Shown here one piece after another: positions 52,302 through 62,562 of a stretch of DNA of 64,000 bases; the first letter of the stretch is position 1; each line of letters begins with the position of its first letter. The position numbers and the translations under genes were made by a program. The notes under the pieces were generated by a model. That model made no database searches. It was not told the DNA's origin and was given only the letters and a program-made list of their open reading frames with translations. Origin of the DNA: Methylococcaceae bacterium UBA975 (GTDB taxonomy: Bacteria; Pseudomonadota; Gammaproteobacteria; Methylococcales; Cycloclasticaceae); assembly GCA_002292375.1 (NCBI GenBank), contig DBBV01000010.1, positions 92,017 to 156,016 of the forward strand, written 5' to 3'.

Positions 52302-53672
52302 ATGAGAAAGTTATCCGTTACGGTATTTTTACTGAATAGTTTGTATTCATTGACCGCGTTTGCCTCGCCAGAATTAATGTCTAATATGGTACACGAAAAA
52401 GTGCTTAAAAATGGCTTAAAAATTCTGGTAAAAGAAGACCGTCGTGCGCCTGTTATGGTGTCGCAAGTTTGGTATAAAGTGGGTGCAAGCTATGAATACG
52501 ATGGTATTACAGGCGTTTCTCATGTGTTGGAACACATGATGTTTCAAGGCACCCAAAATCTTGAGCCCGGTGAGTTTTCAAAAATTATTGCCGCTAACGG
52601 TGGGCAAGAAAACGCTTTTACGGGTGCTGACTACACGGCATATTTTCAAACCATGGAAGCGTCCCGTTTGGAAGTGAGTCTACGGCTAGAAGCCGAACGT
52701 ATGCAGCATTTAAACTTACAGCAAAAAGAATACGAAAAAGAATTGCAAGTGGTGATGGAAGAGCGGCGTTTGCGCACCGAGGATAAGCCGCAAGGTCAAA
52801 CCTACGAGTACTTTAAAGCGATGGCTTATACCAGTAGCCCATACCGCAATCCGATTATCGGCTGGATGCAAGATTTAAAAGATATGCAGTTGGCCGACTT
52901 AGCGCAATGGTATCAACGATGGTACGCACCTAATAATGCAACTTTAGTGGTGGTGGGTGACGTAGATGCAACGCATGTGTTTAGCCTGGCAGAAAAACAT
53001 TTTGGCGCGATTCCGGCGGTGTCATCTACCCCAATCAAGCAACGTGTAGAAGTCCCCCAACTAGGGGTTCGACGCAGCATTATTAAACAAACGGCGAAAT
53101 TACCGTACTTACTGATGGGCTATAAGGTGCCTGTGCTTAATACTACTGATAAAGAAACGGATGTGTACGCCTTAGAGCTACTGTCAGGCATTTTAAGCAG
53201 TGGCAATAGTGCACGTTTAGACTCCCGTTTAGTGAGGGGCCAGCAAGTGGCGACAAACGCCAGCGCGGGCTATGACCTGAATGCTAGATTAGACAGCTTG
53301 TTTTTATTCGACGGGGTGCCGGCAGATGGGCGCAGCCTACAAGAGTTAGAAGAGGCCATTATCAGTGAAATAGATAACTTGAAAAAAACACTTGTTCAAC
53401 AACAGGAACTTGATCGTATCAAGGCGCAAGTCATCGCCGCAGCGGTGTATCAAAAAGACTCCAATTTTTATCAGGCAATGCAATTGGGGATGTTAGAAAC
53501 GGTAGGAGTCGGTTGGCAAAAAGAAGCGGAGTACCTGGATAAGGTAAAAGCGGTAACAGCTGAGCAGATTATGGCAGTGGCGAATAATTACTTGATTGAA
53601 GATCATTTAACGGTTGTGCATATGCAACCACAGCCGATAGATAATAAACAGGAGGCTCGTCATGCACAGTAA
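52302..53672 (+). CDS. M16 family zinc metallopeptidase, catalytic subunit
   Basis: A 456-residue periplasmic peptidase of the insulinase/PqqL family. A signal peptide ends near Ala 20-22 (LTAFA). The inverted zinc motif HVLEHMMFQGT (HxxEH) lies near 77-87, with the glutamate ligand further down in the EKELQVVMEERRLR helix. The second half is the inactive C-terminal M16 domain. The stop overlaps the start of the next gene by 11 nt; that gene lacks the zinc motif, giving the usual active/inactive M16 pair. Substrate unknown. Confidence 0.9.
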   Translation: MRKLSVTVFLLNSLYSLTAFASPELMSNMVHEKVLKNGLKILVKEDRRAPVMVSQVWYKVGASYEYDGITGVSHVLEHMMFQGTQNLEPGEFSKIIAANGGQENAFTGADYTAYFQTMEASRLEVSLRLEAERMQHLNLQQKEYEKELQVVMEERRLRTEDKPQGQTYEYFKAMAYTSSPYRNPIIGWMQDLKDMQLADLAQWYQRWYAPNNATLVVVGDVDATHVFSLAEKHFGAIPAVSSTPIKQRVEVPQLGVRRSIIKQTAKLPYLLMGYKVPVLNTTDKETDVYALELLSGILSSGNSARLDSRLVRGQQVATNASAGYDLNARLDSLFLFDGVPADGRSLQELEEAIISEIDNLKKTLVQQQELDRIKAQVIAAAVYQKDSNFYQAMQLGMLETVGVGWQKEAEYLDKVKAVTAEQIMAVANNYLIEDHLTVVHMQPQPIDNKQEARHAQ

Positions 53673-54981
53673 GCTGCCCGTATTACTGGCCTTTGTGCTG
53701 GCCATGTTTGGTTCGCAAAGCCAAGCAGTACCAACGATCCAACACTGGCAGTTGGCTAATGGGGCGGCCGTTTACTTTGTACCAACGGAAGGCTTGCCAT
53801 TATTAGATGTTCAATTGGTATTTGACGCAGGTAGCGCGCGTGATGGCGAAAAATTAGGGTTGGCGGCCTTAACCAGTGCGTTGATTGATCAAGGTGCTGG
53901 CGGTTTAACTGCGCAACAAATTGCCGAGCAATTAGATAGCGTCGGGGCGCGAATGGGAGCCTCTAGCTCACGCGATTATACGTCTATCTCGTTTCGTAGC
54001 TTAAGTGATCAGCAGACATTAAAAACGGCGTGGGGCGTATTGACCAAGGTGGTTAATACACCGCGTTTTCCAACGCTGGGTTTTTCGCGTGAAAAGCAAC
54101 GGACGCTGTTGAGTATCAAACAACGTGAAGAATCACCGGGCACGTTAGCGCAGCTGGCCTTGTATCGGCACATGTACGGCGAACACCCGTATGCAAACCC
54201 CATCCAAGGGCAGTATGACTCGGTTAATAGACTCAGTGTTAATGAGCTAAAAGCGTTTTATAAAAAATATTATGTGGGCAGCAATTTAACCATGGTGTTG
54301 GTGGGGGGTATTTCGCGCCAACAGGCCGAATTATTGGTCGATCAAGCCGTGGGACAATTGGCGTCTGGCGAAAAAGCTGCACCCATAGCGGCGGTTGACA
54401 CACCGTTAAATGGGGCAGTTATCCAGCAGTCATATCCGTCGCAACAAACGCACGTGTTGTACGGCCTGCCGGTTTTAAAACACAACGATGAGGATTACTT
54501 TGCGTTGTACGTGGGTAATCATATTTTAGGCGGTAGCGGTTTTAGTTCACGTATCGTAAAAGAAATTCGTGAAGAACGGGGTTTGGCTTATAGCGCTTAT
54601 AGCTATTTCTCTCCAATGTTACAAAAAGGCCCCTTTATGATGGGTTTGCAAACTAAAAATGAATCGCTTGATGAAGCAGTAAAAGCAACAAAACAGGTCC
54701 TAGGGCAGTTTGTAGACAAAGGCCCAAGCGAAGAAGAATTGATTGCAGCGAAGAAAAATATCAGCGGTGGTTTTGCGTTAAAGCTGGATAGTAATAAAAA
54801 ACTGCTAGCTAACGTGGTGGGCATTGTCGTTAGTGGTGCGCCATTAGATTACCTTAACACCTATGTGCAAAAAATTAATGCGGTAACGGCAAAGCAAATA
54901 CAGCAGGCGTTCCAGCGTCGTGTGAGGATAAAAAGCATGACCCTGGTAACGGTTGGCGAAAACAAGGATACAAATAACTAA
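53662..54981 (+). CDS. M16 family peptidase homologue without zinc motif
   Basis: A 439-residue secreted protein with an N-terminal signal peptide (VLLAFVLAMFGSQSQA) and the M16 fold, including the RIVKEIREERGLAYSAYSYF motif conserved in the second domain. At the place of HxxEH it reads LAALTSALIDQG, so it cannot bind zinc. Such partners form heterodimers with the active subunit encoded just upstream and build the substrate chamber. Its stop shares one base with the rsmD start, so the genes are in one operon. Confidence 0.88.
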   Translation: MHSKLPVLLAFVLAMFGSQSQAVPTIQHWQLANGAAVYFVPTEGLPLLDVQLVFDAGSARDGEKLGLAALTSALIDQGAGGLTAQQIAEQLDSVGARMGASSSRDYTSISFRSLSDQQTLKTAWGVLTKVVNTPRFPTLGFSREKQRTLLSIKQREESPGTLAQLALYRHMYGEHPYANPIQGQYDSVNRLSVNELKAFYKKYYVGSNLTMVLVGGISRQQAELLVDQAVGQLASGEKAAPIAAVDTPLNGAVIQQSYPSQQTHVLYGLPVLKHNDEDYFALYVGNHILGGSGFSSRIVKEIREERGLAYSAYSYFSPMLQKGPFMMGLQTKNESLDEAVKATKQVLGQFVDKGPSEEELIAAKKNISGGFALKLDSNKKLLANVVGIVVSGAPLDYLNTYVQKINAVTAKQIQQAFQRRVRIKSMTLVTVGENKDTNN

Positions 54982-55555
54982 TGGCTGGTAAAGAGAATCG
55001 TGTACGAATTATTGGCGGCCAGTGGCGCGGTCGTAAAATTGGTTTTCCTAATGTCGAAGGCCTAAGACCAACCACAGATCCTATACGTGAAACCTTGTTT
55101 AATTGGTTGCAGCCTTATTTATCCGGCGCCACGTGTTTGGACCTGTATGCTGGCAGCGGTGCCCTGGGTTTTGAGGCCGCATCAAGAAGTGCCGAACGTG
55201 TTTTAATGGTTGAGAAAGATGTCATTATCATTAAGTCCTTGCGCAACAATAAGGACTTAATTAAAGCAGATAACGTGCAATTGATGCACCGCTCTGCGAT
55301 GGATTTTTTAAGCGACAAACCAAAACCAACAGACCCAACGTTTGATGTGGTATTCCTTGATCCACCTTTCAAGCATAATAGTCTACCTGAGTGCACTAAG
55401 CGACTTGAGGAAAGTGGTCTATTGGCGGATGATGCACTGATTTATATTGAGTGTGAACGCAAGTTGGACTTAGACTTTTTGCCCATCAATTGGCGTCAAC
55501 ACCGCAGTAAAACCAACGGCCAAGTGTCTTACTACTTATTTCAGCGAGAAAGTTA

Positions 55556-55556
<1 letters not shown>
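54981..55556 (+). CDS. rsmD: 16S rRNA (guanine(966)-N(2))-methyltransferase
   Basis: RsmD methylates G966 of 16S rRNA in the assembled 30S subunit. The 191-residue protein has RIIGGQWRGRKI and LRPTTDPIRETLFNWL at the start, SAM motif I LDLYAGSGALGFEA, and the catalytic DPPF motif in VVFLDPPFKH. The stop overlaps the coaD ATG by one base. The rsmD-coaD-ferredoxin order downstream of M16 peptidases and opposite ftsY is typical of gammaproteobacteria. Confidence 0.96.
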
Positions 55557-56295
<739 letters not shown>

Positions 56296-56297
56296 AA

Positions 56298-57971
56298 ATG
56301 AAACAACTCAGCTTGGCAGCACTGGTTTTCATATTTTTATCGGCTTGTGTTAAGCCAGAAACACACCCACCGGCGCAAGCCGTTGCCAGCGCGCATCCTG
56401 CAGCCACTCAGGCGGGGCTGGACATTCTTAATCAAGGCGGCAATGCCTTTGACGCGGCGGTGGCCGTTAGCGCAGCGTTAGCGGTTGTTGAACCGTTTGG
56501 TTCCGGTATTGGTGGCGGTGGCTTTTGGTTGTTACACCGTGCCAGCGACGGTAAACAGGTGATGCTTGATGGGCGTGAAGTGGCACCTCAAAAAGCCCAT
56601 CGAGATATGTATTTAGATCACGCTGGCGAGCCGATTAAACAGGCTTCGGTTAATGGAGCATTAGCGGCGGGTATTCCTGGTATGCCAGCTGCCTTGGTGC
56701 ATTTGTCGCAGCAATATGGAAAGTTAAGCCTAGGTGATAGCTTAAACCCGGCGATCAAGCTTGCCGAAAACGGTTTTAGCGTCAATCAACATTACCAAAG
56801 CCTCGCACAATTTCGCCACGCGGTATTAGCCGCCAGTGAACCGGCAAAATCGCTTTTTTTAAAACAGGGTCAGGTACCGAAATTAGGCGCTAGCATTGTC
56901 CAAAAGGATTTGGCTATGACATTAAGGCAACTAGGAAAAGACGGCTTCAATGGCTTTTATGCAGGCCCAGTAGCCGACAAATTGGTGCAGGGTGTACAGC
57001 AGGCAGGTGGCATCTGGACACATCAGGACTTAGCGAATTACCGAGTTAAAGAACGTGAGCCTATTATTATTGATTACAAAGGCATCAAAGTTATCAGTGC
57101 AGCCTTGCCGTCGTCAGGTGGGTTGGTGTTGTCGATTGCACTCAATAGTCTAGAGCAGTACGACTTAGCCGCCATGGACGAAGCGACGCGTATCCATGTG
57201 GTTGTAGAGGCGATGCGGCGCGCTTATTTTGAACGCGCCTTAAGTATGGGGGATAGTGACTTTGTGAGTGTGCCCAGCGACACGCTGCAAAAAAAATCTT
57301 ATGCACATCAGCTGGCAGCCGATATTAGCTTAGATAAGGCAACACCAAGCGCACAGATCAATGGGCTTAATCCGACAGAAGGCCATGACACGACACATTT
57401 CTCGGTCTTGGATAGGCAGGGCAATCGGGTATCGGCCACCTTGTCCATTAACTACCCCTTTGGCTCAGGTTTTGTGCCACCGGGTACGGGCGTGTTATTG
57501 AACGACGAAATGGACGATTTTTCAATTAAACCCGGCACACCTAACGTGTACGGCCTAGTGGGTGGCGAAGCGAATGCCATCCAACCGGGTAAACGGATGC
57601 TGTCGAGTATGTCTCCCACGTTTTTTGAAACGGACGATAAAGTGGGCCTACTCGGTACCCCCGGTGGCAGCCGCATTATCAGTATGGTGTTATTAGCTTT
57701 GTTGGATGCAGCGCAGGGGCAAGACCCCCAATCGTGGGTAAGCTTAGCGCGTTATCACCACCAATATTTGCCCGATTGGATACAGCACGAACCGAATGCA
57801 CTGAGTGAGCAAACCATTGCACAACTCAAAGCTAAAGGCCATCAACTACAATCGGTGGGTAGAAGTTACGGCAATATGCACGCGATTTTATGGGATAAAA
57901 AAAGCAATACAGTGAGCGCCGCCAGTGATCCGAGGCATTCCGGTAAGGCCTCCGTAGAGTCTGGGCGTTAA
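56298..57971 (+). CDS. ggt: Gamma-glutamyltransferase, lipoprotein form
   Basis: Ggt cleaves the gamma-glutamyl bond of glutathione and transfers or hydrolyses the glutamyl group. The 557-residue precursor begins with a lipoprotein signal peptide whose lipobox LSAC puts the acylated cysteine at residue 17, so the enzyme is membrane-attached rather than freely periplasmic. The autoprocessing site and N-terminal nucleophile are Thr 365 in HDTTHFSVLD, giving large and small subunits. GSGIGGGGFWLLH, LDGREVAP and MLSSMSPT are further family marks. It lies 2 bp after the ferredoxin gene. Confidence 0.92.
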   Translation: MKQLSLAALVFIFLSACVKPETHPPAQAVASAHPAATQAGLDILNQGGNAFDAAVAVSAALAVVEPFGSGIGGGGFWLLHRASDGKQVMLDGREVAPQKAHRDMYLDHAGEPIKQASVNGALAAGIPGMPAALVHLSQQYGKLSLGDSLNPAIKLAENGFSVNQHYQSLAQFRHAVLAASEPAKSLFLKQGQVPKLGASIVQKDLAMTLRQLGKDGFNGFYAGPVADKLVQGVQQAGGIWTHQDLANYRVKEREPIIIDYKGIKVISAALPSSGGLVLSIALNSLEQYDLAAMDEATRIHVVVEAMRRAYFERALSMGDSDFVSVPSDTLQKKSYAHQLAADISLDKATPSAQINGLNPTEGHDTTHFSVLDRQGNRVSATLSINYPFGSGFVPPGTGVLLNDEMDDFSIKPGTPNVYGLVGGEANAIQPGKRMLSSMSPTFFETDDKVGLLGTPGGSRIISMVLLALLDAAQGQDPQSWVSLARYHHQYLPDWIQHEPNALSEQTIAQLKAKGHQLQSVGRSYGNMHAILWDKKSNTVSAASDPRHSGKASVESGR

Positions 57972-58081
57972 GAGAAGCGCGCCCGATCATTGTTTACTAG
58001 TAAAAGGACCGGCTAATCTAGTTTCACTAAGACGCCCTAGCGCGTAAAATACCCTTTTAATTATTACGGAGCACAAGTCAC

Positions 58082-58810
58082 ATGGGCAGAGCTTACCAAA
58101 ACCGCAAATTATCCATGGCTAAAACATCGGATATGAAGGCCAAGGTGTATAGCCGTTATGGGCGCGAAATTTATGTGGTAGCTAAGTCAGGTGGCTTTGA
58201 CCCTACGGGTAACTTGGCGTTGCGAAGCCTGATCGATCGCGCTAAAAAAGATCAAGTGCCAGCTCACGTGATAGATAAGGCGATTGAAAAAGCTAAAGGC
58301 GGCGCTGGTGAGGACTTTTTCCCCGCGCGTTATGAAGGGTATGGCCCAGGCGGGTGCATGGCGATTATTGATTGTTTAACCGATAACCCTAACCGTACCT
58401 TTGGCGATGTACGTATGGCGTTTACCAAAACCGATTGTAAAATTGGCACCCAAGGCAGCGTAAGCCATATGTTTGATCATTCGGCTATTTTTGTTTTTAG
58501 CCATGACGATGAAGACGGCGTACTAGAAGCCCTAATGGACGCCGATGTAGACGTCAGCGATATTGAAAGTGACGACGGAAAACTTTCTGTATTTGCCCCC
58601 AATACGGATTACTATAAGGCTAAACAGGCCTTACTTGACAGCTTTGGTGAGATTGATTTTGAGGTGGACGAGATACAATTTATTGCACAAAACACCACCA
58701 CCATTAAGGGTGACGACGTTGCCCTATTCGACAAGTTTTTAGCCATGCTGGACGAGTTAGACGATGTGCAACAGGTGTACCACAACGTTGAATTACCCGA
58801 GCTTGACTAG
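58082..58810 (+). CDS. YebC/PmpR family transcriptional regulator or translation factor
   Basis: A 242-residue member of the YebC family, cytoplasmic proteins described both as DNA-binding regulators and, for related members, as factors relieving ribosome stalling at proline runs. The opening [31 protein letters not shown], the [19 protein letters not shown] segment and [19 protein letters not shown] are characteristic. The MGRAYQNRK opening marks the YeeN-like branch rather than the canonical YebC by ruvC. It has its own 110 bp upstream gap. Confidence 0.88.
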   Translation: MGRAYQNRKLSMAKTSDMKAKVYSRYGREIYVVAKSGGFDPTGNLALRSLIDRAKKDQVPAHVIDKAIEKAKGGAGEDFFPARYEGYGPGGCMAIIDCLTDNPNRTFGDVRMAFTKTDCKIGTQGSVSHMFDHSAIFVFSHDDEDGVLEALMDADVDVSDIESDDGKLSVFAPNTDYYKAKQALLDSFGEIDFEVDEIQFIAQNTTTIKGDDVALFDKFLAMLDELDDVQQVYHNVELPELD

Positions 58811-58858
58811 GCAATAATAGCCTGCTGTCACTTTGTATAACACGATTGGTTTCTATTT

Positions 58859-59335
58859 ATGACAAACGATAGCAAAGTAAGCGTTGATTTAACATCAAAG
58901 GAAAGTTTTCATTTTTGGACGCCTGTTAGCAGCCGTTTTTCTGACCAAGACCCGTTGGGACATATCAATAATGTCGCTTACGCCGCCTATATTGAAGCAG
59001 GTCGTACGATGTTTATTGGGGGCTTGCTAGATGCAAAAAAACACCCCGATATCGACTTTGTTTTGGCCAATGTAACGATTGATTATATAAAAGAGGCGTA
59101 TTACCCCAGTATGGTAGATGTGGGCACACGAGTTATTGCTGTAGGTAATAAATCAATCACAACCGGCTACGGTGTGTTTGTTGCAGATGAGTGCGTGGCA
59201 ACGGCAAAAAGTGTGAATGTTTTTTTTGACCCGAAGGCGCATCATTCGGTGGCTATTCCCGACGATGTTAAAGCGTTTTTACTTGCCGACCCGTTATTAA
59301 AAAATCACTCACGTGAGTACGCTAGGACGTATTGA
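58859..59335 (+). CDS. Acyl-CoA thioesterase, 4-hydroxybenzoyl-CoA thioesterase family
   Basis: A 158-residue hotdog-fold protein. The segment SSRFSDQDPLGHINNVAYAAYIEAGRTMF has the catalytic aspartate-type motif (DxxGHxNN) of the 4HBT/YbgC group, followed by the strand VTIDYIKEAYYPSMVDVGTRV. Such enzymes hydrolyse acyl-CoA esters; the chain-length or aromatic preference is not apparent. It is 48 bp after the yebC-type gene and convergent with the sulfotransferase gene. Confidence 0.85.
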   Translation: MTNDSKVSVDLTSKESFHFWTPVSSRFSDQDPLGHINNVAYAAYIEAGRTMFIGGLLDAKKHPDIDFVLANVTIDYIKEAYYPSMVDVGTRVIAVGNKSITTGYGVFVADECVATAKSVNVFFDPKAHHSVAIPDDVKAFLLADPLLKNHSREYARTY

Positions 59336-59367
59336 TTTCATCTGTAATAAAGAAAGTGATAGCATCA

Positions 59368-60894
59368 TTAGTGATTTAATGCTTTCACCAAGGGCTGTAA
59401 TTGGTGCTCGTATTTTTTCCACGACTTTGAGCTACCTTGGTACATTTTTTGTCCGACTTGATTAGCGCTTGCAGTAACGACTCGACGTGTATTTTCGTGG
59501 AAGTTTAAACAGGCGTCTTCCCATTCTAGCTCACAATAAGCGAGTAATTTTTTTGTTTCTTGTTCTTGGTTTTCGGTTAAATCCTCATAACACAAGTCAT
59601 AAATTTTATTTGGAAAGCGTTGGTGCCAGAACGTCATTAAATCGGTATACAGATGATAAAACTTGGCCAAGTCGTTCAAATTATTTGTAAAGCCAAGCCC
59701 ATGCACAGGAAAATAGCGGTTAAAATTTGACCAGCACGTAGCGACAGGGTCTCTCTTTAGATGAATAATTTTTGCTTCTGGAAAAGCCGATAATATGAGA
59801 CCGACCCATCTAAAATTTAGTGGCATTTTATCAACAATGATGTTTTCGGGATAATTTAATGCCTGTAATGAGCTATGGTACCTAGTACGAATGGCGCTCA
59901 TACTGTTTTTTGATAAGGGTTTTGGGTATTGTCTCGTTAAGTTGGCCTGCTGTTCTTGCATAATAATATGAGCCAGTTGGTTCATAAACTCCAGCTCACC
60001 TGCACCACGAACGCTAGAATGACTATCGAGGATTTGTTCGGTTAGAGAGGTTCCAGAGCGTGGCATACCGACAATAAAAATGGGCCGAATTTTCGATAAA
60101 GACTCAAAATTGTCTACATTAAGGATCGGGTGTTTAACACTAAAAAGTTTTTTTATGGATGAGAAGGTGTTTTCGGATTTATAAAACTTGTAGCCAACTT
60201 CAGCTTTGCTGAGTTTATTAGCTTCTAATAAATAATCAAATGCGGTGTTTTCTTCTCCTGGTTTGTTGTAGGCCTTCGCTAAGGTGTAACAAACCAATAT
60301 GCGCTCTCGTTTAGTCAGTTTTTCATTGTCATAGAGCTTGTTTATCACCTCGATAGGAATACTATCGGGCTGCTTTAGCTTTAGAGGGTATAAGCTACAA
60401 AGTGCAGACACATTATTCGGATCTATATTAAGTGCCCGTTGCAAGCTTTCTATCGCGGCTTCAGATTGCCCAAGCACGTTTAATGTGACACCTAAATTAG
60501 CGTGTGCGTCTGCATATTTTTGATCTAATGTTATAGCGCGATTATAGTCGCTAATAGCAACATCAAGCTTTGAAGTAAGCTGAAAACAACGACCGCGTGT
60601 ATAAAAGAGGGTGGCCGAGTCAGGGTATTTAAGGGCTAGTTTATTCAGAACTTTGACGGCCGCGTAGAGCTGACCATTTGAAACCAAAGTAGTAGCAGAT
60701 TTTAATTGTAACTCAAGCTCTCGAGAAACGTGTTGCGTGGCGCCAGATCGATCGTCTATAGCTAACAGTCCCTTCTTAGCCAATGGGTTTTGAGGTGATT
60801 GATCTAAAATCTTATTATAAAGTTCTCGGGCCTGTTCGAAGTTGCCCTTATTTTTAAGGGATTTTGCACGGGCCAACAGTCGGTTTGTTTTCAT
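59368..60894 (-). CDS. TPR-repeat sulfotransferase
   Basis: A 508-residue cytoplasmic protein with two parts. Residues 1-170 hold about four tetratricopeptide repeats, for example DYNRAITLDQKYADAHANLG and ESLQRALNIDPNNV. From about 270 follows a sulfotransferase domain with the PAPS 5'-phosphosulfate loop FIVGMPRSGTSLTEQ at 273-287 and the 3'-phosphate strand KIIHLKRDPVATCWSN. Related proteins sulfate unknown glycans or peptides. It is a single gene flanked by 33 bp and 110 bp gaps; the acceptor cannot be named. Confidence 0.88.
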   Translation of the reverse strand: MKTNRLLARAKSLKNKGNFEQARELYNKILDQSPQNPLAKKGLLAIDDRSGATQHVSRELELQLKSATTLVSNGQLYAAVKVLNKLALKYPDSATLFYTRGRCFQLTSKLDVAISDYNRAITLDQKYADAHANLGVTLNVLGQSEAAIESLQRALNIDPNNVSALCSLYPLKLKQPDSIPIEVINKLYDNEKLTKRERILVCYTLAKAYNKPGEENTAFDYLLEANKLSKAEVGYKFYKSENTFSSIKKLFSVKHPILNVDNFESLSKIRPIFIVGMPRSGTSLTEQILDSHSSVRGAGELEFMNQLAHIIMQEQQANLTRQYPKPLSKNSMSAIRTRYHSSLQALNYPENIIVDKMPLNFRWVGLILSAFPEAKIIHLKRDPVATCWSNFNRYFPVHGLGFTNNLNDLAKFYHLYTDLMTFWHQRFPNKIYDLCYEDLTENQEQETKKLLAYCELEWEDACLNFHENTRRVVTASANQVGQKMYQGSSKSWKKYEHQLQPLVKALNH

Positions 60895-61004
60895 TACTTG
60901 AGTATTAGAATAAATATAAACAGTTATTCGTTGAGTAAAAAATCATACTTTAATGTGATTGCTAATTGCGTGAACTAATCATTAAATGTTATTTTTTAAG
61001 TGGT

Positions 61005-61418
61005 TTAACAAATCCCAGACAGTTCACACAAGCCGTCCAGTACCAACTGAATAGGGCTGATCACGCCAATAATTTTACCGTTTTCAATCACCGGTGCTCG
61101 CATTAGGTTGTATCGTGCAAATAAGCGGGAACAATAGCGAATATCCATATCGGGCGACACGGAGATAAGTGGTTTTTCGTTAATTTCGTAGACATTAACA
61201 CGGTCAGCGGCCCTGTCTTTGGCTAACACCAATCGCGCAATAATACCGGCATTAATAACGCCGTATTCATCGTCTTCATGAAACTTATTAACAAAAAGTA
61301 CCGAGGTTTGGTGCTGCTTCATCACTCGAATGGCTTCGGTTACGGTGCATTTTCCGTCGATCATATGTACGTCGGTTTTCATTACGTCGCGAACGCGAAT
61401 GGTTTTTTTCTCACTCAT
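61005..61418 (-). CDS. CBS-domain pair protein
   Basis: A 137-residue protein of two CBS domains with no catalytic part: VRDVMKTDVHMIDGKCTVTEAIRVMKQHQTSVLFV at the start, and EINEKPLISVSPDMDIRYCSRLFARYNLMRAPVIENGKIIGVISPIQL at the end. CBS pairs bind adenosine nucleotides and act as energy sensors, often gating transporters. It overlaps the PII-like gene by 4 nt and is the last gene of the DUF1538 operon, so it is likely a regulatory subunit of that membrane system. Confidence 0.88.
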   Translation of the reverse strand: MSEKKTIRVRDVMKTDVHMIDGKCTVTEAIRVMKQHQTSVLFVNKFHEDDEYGVINAGIIARLVLAKDRAADRVNVYEINEKPLISVSPDMDIRYCSRLFARYNLMRAPVIENGKIIGVISPIQLVLDGLCELSGIC

Positions 61419-61765
61419 AGTTCTTCCTCAATAGTCTGTGTTATTTCTTGAGCCTGATGAAGCACGCCGATGGCGTCTTCAACGTCAATTTTTAAGGCAA
61501 TACCACTGCCTGGTTCTTCATCAAATCGTCCCGCACGGGAAATCTCTTCAATAATTTTCCGGCTTAAATGTTCTTCCACTAAAAACAAAACAACATCACG
61601 TTGGGTTTCTAAATTAAGGCCTAAAAACGTCTTTTTCTGCTTTAAACCTTCTCCTCTCGCGTTATTAATAATGGTCACCCCGGTGGCGCCGACCTCTCGA
61701 GCAGCTTTTAGGACAATGTCTGTTTTATTGTCGTCAACAAATACTAAAATCAGTTTAAAGTGCAT
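61415..61765 (-). CDS. PII (GlnB)-like signalling protein
   Basis: A 116-residue protein with the ferredoxin-like PII fold: FKLILVFVDDNKTDIVLKAAREVGATGVTIINNARGEG opens it, with the ARGEG loop typical of PII, and GRFDEEPGSGIALKIDVEDAIGV closes the nucleotide site. The T loop differs from GlnB/GlnK and lacks the uridylylation tyrosine, so it is a PII-like protein outside nitrogen control. It is 2 bp after the second DUF1538 gene and overlaps the CBS gene, suggesting trimers that bind to the membrane proteins. Confidence 0.85.
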   Translation of the reverse strand: MHFKLILVFVDDNKTDIVLKAAREVGATGVTIINNARGEGLKQKKTFLGLNLETQRDVVLFLVEEHLSRKIIEEISRAGRFDEEPGSGIALKIDVEDAIGVLHQAQEITQTIEEEL

Positions 61766-61767
61766 AG

Positions 61768-62562
61768 TTAATCTCCTTTATCAGGCGGGTTTTGCTGCGT
61801 TCGATGCGCTAGCCATTCAGTTAACTGGGCGTATGCGAGCACGGCTATTATAGGGAAAAGGCTAGCGAAGGCAATGAGGCCAAAGCCATCCAATAAGGGG
61901 TTTCTACCGGGAATGGAGGACGCTAAACCGATGCCTAGCGCAGTGACTAATGGCACGGTAACGGTCGACGTTGTGACGCCACCAGAGTCATACGCCAAGC
62001 CAATAATAAGTTTAGGCGCAAACATGGTTTGTATAATAACGACGATATAGCCGGCAATAATGAACAGATACAATTCCGTACCACTAACGATACGGTAGGT
62101 ACCTAAGGCGATGCCAAAAGACACCCCGGCCGACACGGCGAGGCGTAAATACCAGGCTCTAATGGCACCGGCTGAAATTTGTTGTGCCTTAATGGCCACG
62201 GCAATCAGTGAGGGTTCGGCTAAGGTAGTAGCAAAGCCAATGCAGGCGCCAAACACATACACCCAAATATAATCGCGCCATGCGATAGAAATCGACTGAT
62301 CGGTGCTCGGTTGAATAAAGCTATCGCTGGTGAGTTGTTCTGCCATCATAGCGCCCAGTGGAAACAGGGCTTTGTCTAGACCGACAAGGAAAAAAGTGAT
62401 GCCGATAATGACGTAGATCATGCCAATAATTAAATTTTTGAGATGACTAAAAGGGCGACGGATGATGGCTAATTGAAAAAATATAATGATCGATAAAATC
62501 GGTGCAATATCCCTTAGCGTAGACAGTAATACGCTGCTGATTTCATTTAGCCAACTGCTCAT
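61768..62562 (-). CDS. umpB: DUF1538 membrane protein, second of the pair (UmpB-like)
   Basis: A 264-residue inner-membrane protein with about seven helices and the family motif [27 protein letters not shown], plus [22 protein letters not shown]1538 pair from Halomonas was reported as a two-component Na+(Li+,K+)/H+ antiporter named UmpAB; this is recalled from the literature and the symbol is given on that basis. The start overlaps the end of the upstream paralogue by 4 nt. A PII-like gene follows after 2 bp. Confidence 0.75.
   Translation of the reverse strand: MSSWLNEISSVLLSTLRDIAPILSIIIFFQLAIIRRPFSHLKNLIIGMIYVIIGITFFLVGLDKALFPLGAMMAEQLTSDSFIQPSTDQSISIAWRDYIWVYVFGACIGFATTLAEPSLIAVAIKAQQISAGAIRAWYLRLAVSAGVSFGIALGTYRIVSGTELYLFIIAGYIVVIIQTMFAPKLIIGLAYDSGGVTTSTVTVPLVTALGIGLASSIPGRNPLLDGFGLIAFASLFPIIAVLAYAQLTEWLAHRTQQNPPDKGD

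Noticed and set aside
59356..59388. Imperfect inverted repeat at the convergent ends of the thioesterase and sulfotransferase genes
   Set aside because: It has a 13-nt loop, one mismatch and no T run, so a terminator call is not supported.
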